Source of the DNA: Verrucomicrobiota bacterium
GTDB lineage: Bacteria; Verrucomicrobiota; Verrucomicrobiia; Opitutales; Opitutaceae
Length of the DNA: 6,104 nucleotides
NCBI GenBank assembly: GCA_003694825.1
Contig: RFJS01000136.1
Span: forward strand, 1 to 6,104
Reading direction: 5' to 3'
The translations under genes and the position numbers were made by a program. The stretch's first letter is position 1, and each line of letters opens with the position of its first letter. Below, piece by piece: positions 1-6,104 of the stretch. Below the pieces are notes generated by a model. It searched no databases, was not told the DNA's origin, and was given only the letters and a program-made list of their open reading frames with translations.

Positions 1-316
1 CTGACAACGTCCGACCGTCGCTCTCTCTCTGACAATTTCAACTTCATCAACCAGCTTTCGGTGGGGTCTCCAAAGGGCCGGAGATAGACGGGAGATCCCC
101 GAACATGGCAACTCCGTTCTACCGATACACCCTATCAGAATCACCTTAGGGGGTGGCTGGGTGCTTGATTCCGAGGCGTTGAGTCGCTTTTGCTTGAAGC
201 GCGTGGAGTCACAGCGGGCTCGTTGCTCCCGCGGGCGCAGCTATCTCCGTCCGTGTCTCCGCCGCATACCCACATCTCAGGACTTTTCATCAAGGAAGAT
301 CACGATCCCCCCATAA
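1..316. other. Leader region without a recognisable gene
   Basis: No gene is supported here. A CT dinucleotide run lies at 21-30, and the heptamer CTGACAA occurs at 1-7 and 29-35. Frame 1 is open from the left edge to a TAG at 85-87 (28 codons), and the minus strand is open from an ATG at 45-47 back to the edge; either could be the end or start of a neighbouring gene, but nothing in them is recognisable. A 14-codon frame at 105-149 has GGAG at 91-94, ten bases upstream. I found no convincing -35/-10 pair and no riboswitch-like core. The 3' end holds the only purine-rich stretch before the kinase gene, AAGGAAG at 292-298. Confidence 0.5.
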
Positions 317-2302
317 GTGCTGAACCTCCTCGTCATCACCGCGCACAACAAACCCCGTGACCACATCGCCTCGCTGCTGGCCGAAACGGGCACGAAACTC
401 ACTTTTCGGCGGTCAACGAGCGATGCTTCCGCCCTTGTCGAGCGCGGCGTGTTTGACGCCATCCTTCTCGTCGCACCGGGTGCCTCCGAACACGCGCTCG
501 ATGAGTTGCGCCACCTCAGGCGCCTGAGCACGACCACCCCGGTCGCCGTGCTCGTGGATGCCGCGCCGCTTCCCTGGGAAGAGACAGCACTCCACATCGG
601 CGCGGACATCATCTTCCGCGAGCCTGTCTCCGCCCCGCATATCGAACGCACGCTCGCACGCCTCGCGGCGGCACCTGCCGCCCCCGCCACCCCTCCGAAC
701 GCTATCCCGCCGACTCAACCGGCACCGACGATGCGCGGTTCGTTGGAGATCCTGCGCGATTTCTCCCATCTGCTCGGCTATTCCCTGGATCGCGATCGCT
801 TCGCCGAACAATTCGTCCACAAAATCCGCGACATCATCGGCGTGTCGCGCATCGCCGTTTTCCTCGAGGACCTCGAAGACTGCCTGCTCAACGAAGGCGG
901 CCGCAACCGGCTCCGTTGCACCGCGGCGGTCGGCGTGCCGCCGGACATCATCGAATGCTTCGAGCTTTCGCCCACCGTGGGCATCGGAGCGCGCATGCTG
1001 ACCGCGCCCCAGGTGTTGCTGGCCAACAGCGCGGCCCTCGCCCCAAGCCTCGTCACCGATCAGAAAATCGAGCGTGAGTTCGAAATCATGGGCTGCGTCG
1101 TTGCCATCCCCATCAGCGACCGCACCCGCACTGTCGGCGTCGCGATGCTCGGCCCCCACGTCACCGGACGGCTTTTCACCCAGGAGGAACTCCAACTGCT
1201 CTTCCTGCTCATGGAAGAGCTGGGCTCGGCCATCCGCAACTCGCGGCTCCACCGGCAGGTCTCCTCGAGCCATCGCCTCCTCACCGACGTGCTTGCCACG
1301 CTCAGCAGCGGCTGCCTCGTCATCAACGAACAACTGCGCGTGCTGCATGCCAATCGTGCGATGCTTCGCTTCATCAAGGGCGAGGCGGATCCAGCCGGAC
1401 CGCTCGAGTTCGCCGATCTCCCCTCCCGGGTTGCCGATCCGCTCTACGACACACTGATCAAAAACGTTCGCGTCGAGCCCTTCACCTATACCGACACCCG
1501 GCACGGCGAGCGTGTCTTCCGCGCCACCATCATCCCGCTCGGCTCCGATTCGGGCCGCAAACCGGAGACGGTCATGCTCGTCCTCGAGGACTTCACTCAG
1601 ATCGAAGCCGCCAAGAAGACCGAAATCGAAGCGTCCAAGGCCCGCCTCATCGCGCTCATCGCCAAGCGCTTCGCCCACGAGATCCGCAACTCCCTCGTCC
1701 CGCTCGCCACTCACGAACAGCTTCTCGACAGCGAATACCAAAGCGACGACTTCCGGCGCTCGCTCAAGACCGCCCTCTCTCGCGAAACCAGCCGCATCCA
1801 GCGGTTCACCGAGCAGATGCTCTACCTGGCGCAGCCGCCGCGCACTCCGGCGCAGACGGCCAACATCCGTGATCTCGTCGAAACCTGTTTCCAGCGCGCG
1901 GCCGACAGCCTCGGCATCAAGGGGAAACTCCACCTTCGCTCCGAGCAGGATCTGCCCCTCGTCCGTTGCCACCAGCCGGCGCTCGAGCACGCCCTGCAGG
2001 AGATCTTTACCAACGCCCTTCAGGCCAACCCCGAATCCCCCGAAGTCACCGTCACCATCGCCCCCGCCAACGACGACGGCATCTCCATCGGCTTTCGCGA
2101 TTCCGGCAAGGGCTTCGATCCCGAGACGGTCGAGCGCGTCCTCGAACCCTTCTTCACCACGCGCAACACCGGCATCGGCCTCGGGCTGACCGTCGCCCGA
2201 AAAATCATCGACGACCATCACGGCACCCTCAACATCGCTCCCCGCTCACCCACCAACGAACACGATGTTGCCATCTGGCTCCCCGCCGCGGCCAGCCTCT
2301 GA
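317..2302 (+). CDS. Soluble sensor histidine kinase: degenerate receiver, GAF, PAS, HisKA and HATPase domains
   Basis: Predicted cytoplasmic two-component sensor kinase of 661 residues with no membrane segment. Residues 1-117 look like a receiver fold lacking its active site: V52 sits where the phosphoacceptor Asp belongs, and E102-P103 replaces the usual Lys-Pro. An Ala/Pro-rich linker (about 118-140) leads to a GAF domain (141-312) and a PAS domain (about 315-430). The phosphoacceptor domain has its H-box at H454 (HEIRNSL, with Ser459 where Pro is usual). The ATPase domain shows N566 of the N-box, the G1 motif DSGKG at 595-599, an EPFFTTR motif, and the G2 motif GIGLGL at 619-624. All kinase-core residues look intact, so autophosphorylation at H454 is expected. 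The GTG start is the first possible one, because an in-frame TAA immediately precedes it. The nearest purine-rich site (292-298) is 18 bases upstream, which is far. The next in-frame ATG (731) would remove the receiver-like part. The ligand is unknown; the 2521-3792 kinase is the likely partner. Confidence 0.93.
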   Translation: MLNLLVITAHNKPRDHIASLLAETGTKLTFRRSTSDASALVERGVFDAILLVAPGASEHALDELRHLRRLSTTTPVAVLVDAAPLPWEETALHIGADIIFREPVSAPHIERTLARLAAAPAAPATPPNAIPPTQPAPTMRGSLEILRDFSHLLGYSLDRDRFAEQFVHKIRDIIGVSRIAVFLEDLEDCLLNEGGRNRLRCTAAVGVPPDIIECFELSPTVGIGARMLTAPQVLLANSAALAPSLVTDQKIEREFEIMGCVVAIPISDRTRTVGVAMLGPHVTGRLFTQEELQLLFLLMEELGSAIRNSRLHRQVSSSHRLLTDVLATLSSGCLVINEQLRVLHANRAMLRFIKGEADPAGPLEFADLPSRVADPLYDTLIKNVRVEPFTYTDTRHGERVFRATIIPLGSDSGRKPETVMLVLEDFTQIEAAKKTEIEASKARLIALIAKRFAHEIRNSLVPLATHEQLLDSEYQSDDFRRSLKTALSRETSRIQRFTEQMLYLAQPPRTPAQTANIRDLVETCFQRAADSLGIKGKLHLRSEQDLPLVRCHQPALEHALQEIFTNALQANPESPEVTVTIAPANDDGISIGFRDSGKGFDPETVERVLEPFFTTRNTGIGLGLTVARKIIDDHHGTLNIAPRSPTNEHDVAIWLPAAASL

Positions 2303-2358
2303 CGCCCGCGCCAAAAGTTTCAAGAACCCACCCTACGCACCGATCCTGCGCTTTGGTG

Positions 2359-2387
2359 TTGGAAACGATGACCTCTCTGACCATAAA
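2359..2387 (+). promoter_or_regulatory. Weak sigma-70-like promoter candidate for the second kinase gene
   Basis: TTGGAA at 2359-2364 and CATAAA at 2382-2387 are separated by exactly 17 bases. Each hexamer matches the consensus at four of six positions. The -10 candidate abuts the palindrome AACGGCCGTT (2386-2395), a position where an operator could act. Such matches occur by chance, so this is only a candidate. Confidence 0.2.
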
Positions 2388-2425
2388 CGGCCGTTCCCCT
2401 TTCCCCATGAGATTGCTCCCTCATC

Positions 2426-2455
2426 GGAGAGTGTTCACGTCTCCCCGCAATTTTT
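2426..2455 (+). other. Imperfect hairpin followed by a short T run (terminator or operator candidate)
   Basis: GGAGA at 2426-2430 pairs with TCTCC at 2440-2444 around a nine-base loop that itself contains GTG and CAC. TTTTT lies at 2451-2455. The stem is short and the T run is displaced by six bases, so intrinsic termination of the upstream kinase message would be inefficient. A protein-binding dyad is equally possible. Confidence 0.2.
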
Positions 2456-2520
2456 CGGTAACTGCTGCCTCCCTCCGAGCTTGAGTCACCCCACGTCCAG
2501 GCTCGATACACGCACCGACC

Positions 2521-3792
2521 ATGACCACCGCATCCGCCGCCCTCTCAGAAGACCCTCCCACGATCGATGAGCAGACATTACTTGTCGTCGACGACGAAGA
2601 AGGCCCCCGGCAGTCCCTCCGGATGGTCTTCCGCAACGACTACCACGTCACCACCGTCGACAGCGGCGAAAAAGCCATCGACTACGTCCGGACCAATCCG
2701 GTCCACGTCGCTGTCCTGGACATCCGCATGGCCGGCATCTCCGGCATCGAAGTCCTCCGGCAGATCAAATCGATCTCTCCGCAGACCGAAGTGATCATGC
2801 TCACGGCCTACGAGACGCTGGAAACCGCCCGGCAGGCCATCCGCTTCGGCGCGTGCGATTACCTGAGCAAACCCTTCGATCTGGCCACCATCCGCGACGC
2901 CGTCGCGCGCGCCATGCGGCTGCGCCAGTCCTCCGACAACGTCGCCGCCACCTTCGAGCGCTTCAACCAGCTGACCGACGAGCTGCACGACGCCAACCTG
3001 CGTGAGGAAATGGCCCGCACCGCCAGCGAGATCTACGCCGGCGTGCTCCACGACATCAACAACCCGCTCACCATCATCACCGGCATCGTCGAGATGCTCG
3101 AGATGCAGCTCGCCGGCAAGGCCCAGCTCGACGGCCCGGCCGTCGATGAAGTCCGCGCCAAGATCGGGCTGGTCGCCAAACAGATCGGCACCTGCACCGC
3201 CATCATCAGCCGCTATCTCAAACTCGTTCGCAACGGCCACGTCGACAGCCACCGCATCTCCGTCAACACCGTCCTCTCCGACCTCGTCGCCCTCCTCAAA
3301 TCCCACCCCTCCGTCAAGGGCAACAAACTCGTCGTCACCCCGCTGGAAGACGACATCGTCGCCTGCATCAACTGCACCGAACTCATCCAGATTCTGCTCA
3401 ATCTCGCGATCAACGCCTTCCAGAGCACCACTGAGCGGCAAGAGGTGGAAATCACCGCCGAACGCCTCGCCGATGCTGTCGATGTCTCCGCCATTCCCCG
3501 GTCGGAAACCTCCGTGGTCCTCCACGAGAACGTCTTCAACAACCGCGGGCCCATCGCCCGGCTGCGCGTTCGCGATCAGGGCAAAGGCATCTCGCCGGAC
3601 ATCATTTCGCGGATCTTCGACCCCTACTTCACGACCAAGGCATCCCACGGCGGCACCGGCCTTGGACTCTCCATCGTCTCCCGCCTGGTCAAGAATGCCC
3701 GGGGTCTCCTTCATCTTGAGACCTCCCCGGGAAACGGCACCACCTTCAATCTCTACATCCCCGCCGTCGAGAATCCGGAGCTGGACGACTGA
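2521..3792 (+). CDS. Receiver-histidine kinase hybrid (N-terminal REC, coiled coil, HisKA, HATPase)
   Basis: Predicted cytoplasmic kinase of 423 residues with an N-terminal receiver and no separate sensor or DNA-binding domain. The receiver (about 18-135) has the full active site: D24 and D25, phosphoacceptor D67, T95 and K117 before P118. A helical linker (about 136-170), probably a coiled coil, joins it to the dimerisation domain with H177 in a HDINNPL box. The ATPase domain has N298 in its N-box, the G1 motif DQGKG at 352-356, a DPYFTTK motif at 367-373, and a Gly-rich G2 motif at 377-382. About 30 extra residues lie between the strand after the N-box and G1. Both catalytic halves look functional. 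In this known architecture, receiver phosphorylation is expected to switch kinase activity through the linker helix. The upstream kinase is a plausible phosphodonor. The ATG start keeps the receiver complete, but no clear ribosome site precedes it. The end lies nine bases before the rmuC start. Confidence 0.94.
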   Translation: MTTASAALSEDPPTIDEQTLLVVDDEEGPRQSLRMVFRNDYHVTTVDSGEKAIDYVRTNPVHVAVLDIRMAGISGIEVLRQIKSISPQTEVIMLTAYETLETARQAIRFGACDYLSKPFDLATIRDAVARAMRLRQSSDNVAATFERFNQLTDELHDANLREEMARTASEIYAGVLHDINNPLTIITGIVEMLEMQLAGKAQLDGPAVDEVRAKIGLVAKQIGTCTAIISRYLKLVRNGHVDSHRISVNTVLSDLVALLKSHPSVKGNKLVVTPLEDDIVACINCTELIQILLNLAINAFQSTTERQEVEITAERLADAVDVSAIPRSETSVVLHENVFNNRGPIARLRVRDQGKGISPDIISRIFDPYFTTKASHGGTGLGLSIVSRLVKNARGLLHLETSPGNGTTFNLYIPAVENPELDD

Positions 3793-3801
3793 CCGACTTT
3801 C

Positions 3802-5199
3802 GTGGGCGAAGCGCTGACGATTCTCCTCTCCTCGCTGGCGGGCCTGGCCCTCGGGGCGGTCACCACGGTGCTGATCCTGCGCGCGCGCCAGCAAGCCGCC
3901 CTGGCGACACTCCGCGCGGAATCCGAGGCCCGCGCCGCCACCGAACAACAGCGCGCGGAAGCCGCCCTGGCCCGCGCGACCGAGCTTGAAGCCCGTCTCC
4001 GGCAGCTCGACGAAGACCTCGCCCGCACCCGCTCGCTCCATGCCGATGCCCAGGCCCGCATCGCTCAGCTCGAGACCACCCTCCAACACGAGCGCAACAG
4101 CGCGCGGGAAAAACTCGATGAGCTCAAGGACGCCCACGCCAAACTCACCGCCGAGTTCAAGGCCATCTCCTCGGACGTCCTCAAACACAACAACGAGGCC
4201 TTCCTCGAACTCGCGAAGGCGACCTTCGCCCGGCTCCATCAACAATCGACCGGCGAACTCGAGAAGCGCCAGGTCGCTATCGACGCCCTGGTCAAGCCGC
4301 TCAAAGAATCCCTCGACAAAGTCACCTCCAAGGTCTCCGAAATCGAAGAAGCCCGTCACAAGGCCTACGGCCAGCTCACCGAACAGCTCGCCCAGCTCAA
4401 CGCCGCCCAGGTCCAGCTCCAGGCCGAAGCCGCCCGCCTCTCCACCGCGCTGCGCTCCACGACCTACGCCGGCAGCTGGGGGGAGCTCCAGCTGCGCCGC
4501 GTCGTCGAAATGGCCGACATGCTCCCGCACGTCGACTTCGTCGAACAAACCGGTGGCGACGGCTCCCTGCGGGCCGACATGGTCGTCCATCTTCCCGGAG
4601 GCCAGAATATCGTCGTGGACGCCAAGACGCCCCTGCAGAGCTACCGCGAAGGCCTCGACGCCGACGATGAGGCGACCCGGGCCGCCCGCATGCGCGACCA
4701 CGCCGCCAAAGTCCGCGGGCACATCGACGCGCTCGGCGCCAAGAGCTATTGGAAGCAATACCAGCCCGCTCCGGAATTCGTCGTGCTCTTCATGCCCGGA
4801 GACCACTTTCTCACCGCCGCTCTTCAGGCCGATCCCACGCTGCTTGAACGCGCCATCTCCCGCCGCGTTCTCCTCGCCACGCCAACCAGCCTCATCGCCC
4901 TGCTCAAGGCCGCCGCCTATGGCTGGCGTCAGGAAGCGGTATCGCGCAACGCCGAGGAAATCTCCACCCTCGGCCGCCAGCTCCACGAACGCCTCGGCAC
5001 CTTCGCCAATCACCTCGACCGCATTGGCAAGGGCCTTGAGTCCACGCTCAAGAGCTACAATGCCGCCGTCGGCTCCTTCGAGCAATCCGTCCTGCCGGGA
5101 GCTCGCAAGTTTGGCGAACTCGGCGCCCGCGGCACCAAAGAACTCACGGATCCCCGCGTCGTCGACACCGCTCCGCGCTCGGTCACCAGGCGCGAATAA
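3802..5199 (+). CDS. rmuC: DNA recombination protein RmuC homolog
   Basis: RmuC-family protein of 465 residues, close to the usual family length. Residues about 5-27 form one hydrophobic segment followed by Arg residues, an N-terminal membrane anchor. Residues about 30-215 are Ala/Glu/Arg/Leu-rich with heptad character, a long coiled coil. The conserved core starts at GSWGELQL (224-231) and includes D259 in RADMVVHLP, the D273-A-K275 pair of the PD-(D/E)XK-like fold, and the FMPGD stretch at 330-334. The family is linked to limiting DNA inversions and rearrangements in E. coli; direct nuclease activity is inferred from the fold. The start is GTG, nine bases after the hybrid kinase stop and in the same register. 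It is the first start after that stop, and the next in-frame GTG (3868) would delete half the anchor. The only nearby Shine-Dalgarno-like sequence is GGAG at 3777-3780, 21 bases away, so translational coupling to the kinase is likely. Confidence 0.95.
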   Translation: MGEALTILLSSLAGLALGAVTTVLILRARQQAALATLRAESEARAATEQQRAEAALARATELEARLRQLDEDLARTRSLHADAQARIAQLETTLQHERNSAREKLDELKDAHAKLTAEFKAISSDVLKHNNEAFLELAKATFARLHQQSTGELEKRQVAIDALVKPLKESLDKVTSKVSEIEEARHKAYGQLTEQLAQLNAAQVQLQAEAARLSTALRSTTYAGSWGELQLRRVVEMADMLPHVDFVEQTGGDGSLRADMVVHLPGGQNIVVDAKTPLQSYREGLDADDEATRAARMRDHAAKVRGHIDALGAKSYWKQYQPAPEFVVLFMPGDHFLTAALQADPTLLERAISRRVLLATPTSLIALLKAAAYGWRQEAVSRNAEEISTLGRQLHERLGTFANHLDRIGKGLESTLKSYNAAVGSFEQSVLPGARKFGELGARGTKELTDPRVVDTAPRSVTRRE

Positions 5200-5255
5200 A
5201 CCCGCCACCCGTCCGGTCCATCTCCCGCGTCGGACCCACCCGAAAGCCCCGGCGT

Positions 5256-6104
5256 TCAGCCCCGCGGCAAGGTCAACGACGGATCCCGCTGCCTGATCGC
5301 CGCCACCGCCCGGCGGTAAAGAGCAAGGGCCTGGCTGCCCGATGGAGCCCGCACGCCCGCGGCACCCCCATCCAGCATCGAACAGAGATGCACCGCAAGA
5401 AACGCTGCCACCATCCCGGGATCGTAGCGCACACACGCTTGCGCCAGCACTTCGTGGGCCCGCGCCTGCACGACCCGCGGCAGGTCCAACAGCGCCAGTC
5501 CGGCAAGAAACGCCCCGACATCAAACTCCGGTCGGCCAAAAAACGAAAACTCCGCGTCCACCACCCGCAGTCCCGCCGTCGTCCGCACCCAATTGCCCGG
5601 AACAAAATCGCCGTGCACCAGATTGGCGCCGCCGTCAATCAGCGCCTCCCGGCTGCGCTCCAGCACAGACACCACCTCCACATCCTCACCAAACAACCGC
5701 TGCCGCCAGCGATAATCGCGACCCCGGCGCGCGGCGAGTCCCGCCGGAAAGAGCCGCGCCGCATGCCAGCGTCGAATCCCTTCACTGCAATGCCGCGCGC
5801 ACACCGGGACACTCTGACTGTGGTGGTGCACGTTGATCAAAAACCACGCCAGCGCCTCCACCTCGCTCTCCGTGAGCACCGCCCCGCCGTCCACTTCCGG
5901 GCCCGCATCCTCGAACACCAGGCACTGCTCATTCGCGTCCTGATGCACCAGCGTCGGGAGCGGCTCGCGGTCACATCGGGAGATGCGCGCCGCCCGGTGA
6001 AAGAGCGACTCCGCGTGAAACCGATCGCGCTGTGCCGGTGCCACCACGCCATTGTCCGGCCACACCAGAAAGTGCTTCAAAAACCAGGCCCGCTCATTGG
6101 TCAC
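5256..6104 (-). CDS. Phosphotransferase of the APH/methylthioribose kinase-like superfamily, probably 5'-partial
   Basis: Predicted small-molecule kinase with the eukaryotic-kinase-like fold; 282 codons are visible. The catalytic loop is H164-G165-D166 with N171 in the Brenner-type pattern HGDxxxxN. The metal-binding segment reads D183-A-E185, followed by FSFFG and EFDVGAFLAGL. From memory of the family, DxE instead of DFG/DFD, and the phrase EFxFxG...FDxGAFL, are typical of 5-methylthioribose kinase (MtnK) rather than antibiotic kinases. MtnK is about 400 residues, and its sugar-binding details cannot be checked here, so the substrate is left open. K10 is probably the ATP-binding lysine of the N-lobe. 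The Gly-rich loop strands that should precede it are missing, so the gene most likely continues past position 6104, and the GTG at the edge is probably an internal Val codon. The stop (5256-5258) faces the rmuC end across 56 bases, a convergent pair with no clear shared terminator. Confidence 0.85.
   Translation of the reverse strand: MTNERAWFLKHFLVWPDNGVVAPAQRDRFHAESLFHRAARISRCDREPLPTLVHQDANEQCLVFEDAGPEVDGGAVLTESEVEALAWFLINVHHHSQSVPVCARHCSEGIRRWHAARLFPAGLAARRGRDYRWRQRLFGEDVEVVSVLERSREALIDGGANLVHGDFVPGNWVRTTAGLRVVDAEFSFFGRPEFDVGAFLAGLALLDLPRVVQARAHEVLAQACVRYDPGMVAAFLAVHLCSMLDGGAAGVRAPSGSQALALYRRAVAAIRQRDPSLTLPRG

Larger units (their letters stand above)
2303..2520. other. Intergenic region between the two kinase genes, with small dyads
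   Basis: This 218-base gap is long for two genes of one operon and may carry a terminator, a second promoter or both. Visible elements are a perfect 10-base palindrome AACGGCCGTT at 2386-2395 and an interrupted dyad GGAGA/TCTCC (2426-2430 with 2440-2444). A run of five T follows at 2451-2455, six bases after the dyad, which is too far for a textbook intrinsic terminator. CTCC at 2416-2419 could pair instead with GGAG at 2426-2429, so two mutually exclusive hairpins are possible. A 25-codon frame from the ATG at 2407 to 2484 has no ribosome site and no recognisable content. Confidence 0.35.

Noticed and set aside
21..35. CT dinucleotide run and repeated CTGACAA heptamer as a phase-variation tract or binding-site repeat
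   Set aside because: Five CT units and two 7-base copies are within chance expectation, and no gene start is positioned to be switched by them.
1..87. Open edge frames: plus-strand frame 1 ending in TAG at 85-87, and a minus-strand frame from ATG at 45-47
   Set aside because: Each is too short to recognise and neither has a clear ribosome site or conserved motif; they cannot be called without sequence to the left.
413..2221. A 602-codon open frame on the minus strand across the first kinase
   Set aside because: Same antisense-register effect; it ends where the first sense TCA codon (413-415) appears, and its translation is compositionally biased without motifs.
5215..5236. GGTCC/GGACC dyad between the convergent rmuC and phosphotransferase genes as a bidirectional terminator
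   Set aside because: The stem is five pairs with a 12-base loop and there is no T run on either strand next to it.
2578..5436. A 952-codon open frame on the minus strand across the hybrid kinase and rmuC
   Set aside because: It lies in the exact antisense codon register of both genes, where stops need sense TTA, CTA or TCA codons, all rare at this GC content. Its translation is low-complexity and Gly/Asp/Glu-rich, with no recognisable domain, while both sense genes have clear family motifs.
5256..6104. Annotating the leftward gene as an aminoglycoside resistance determinant
   Set aside because: The HGDxxxxN loop is shared by the whole superfamily, while the DxE and FDxGAFL segments point to a metabolic kinase; nothing mobile or resistance-related surrounds it.

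Overview
The window is GC-rich (roughly two thirds G+C by eye) bacterial chromosome-type sequence. It holds three rightward genes and one leftward gene, with two of the four protein ends unsettled. High third-position GC, frequent GTG starts, weak Shine-Dalgarno sequences and the style of the kinases suggest a Verrucomicrobiota-like bacterium, perhaps Opitutaceae. That placement is an impression from protein and codon style, not something the sequence proves. I see no insertion sequences, tRNA or rRNA genes, CRISPR arrays or other mobile-element signs.

Layout: 1-316 is a leader with no recognisable gene. 317-2302 (+) encodes a soluble multidomain histidine kinase: degenerate receiver, GAF, PAS, phosphoacceptor-His domain and ATPase. 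After a 218-base gap carrying small dyads, 2521-3792 (+) encodes a second soluble kinase with an intact N-terminal receiver joined directly to a kinase core. Nine bases later, 3802-5199 (+) encodes an RmuC-family protein: N-terminal membrane anchor, coiled coil, PD-(D/E)XK-like nuclease core. A 56-base convergent gap follows, then 5256-6104 (-) encodes a phosphotransferase of the aminoglycoside phosphotransferase/methylthioribose kinase superfamily whose N-terminus probably lies beyond the right edge.

Working model (inference): the first kinase senses something in the cytoplasm through GAF/PAS and a receiver fold that cannot be phosphorylated. The second kinase, with an intact receiver and no sensor domain, is a natural partner, either as phosphate acceptor or as a relay node. 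No DNA-binding or enzymatic output regulator is present in the window, so the output must lie elsewhere. RmuC, close behind the second kinase, is probably co-transcribed with it, which would tie a genome-maintenance protein to the signalling pair. The convergent phosphotransferase looks unrelated.

I do not see a clear undescribed system here. The most interesting points are the dead receiver on the first kinase, the two-kinase arrangement without an output domain, and the tight kinase-rmuC junction.
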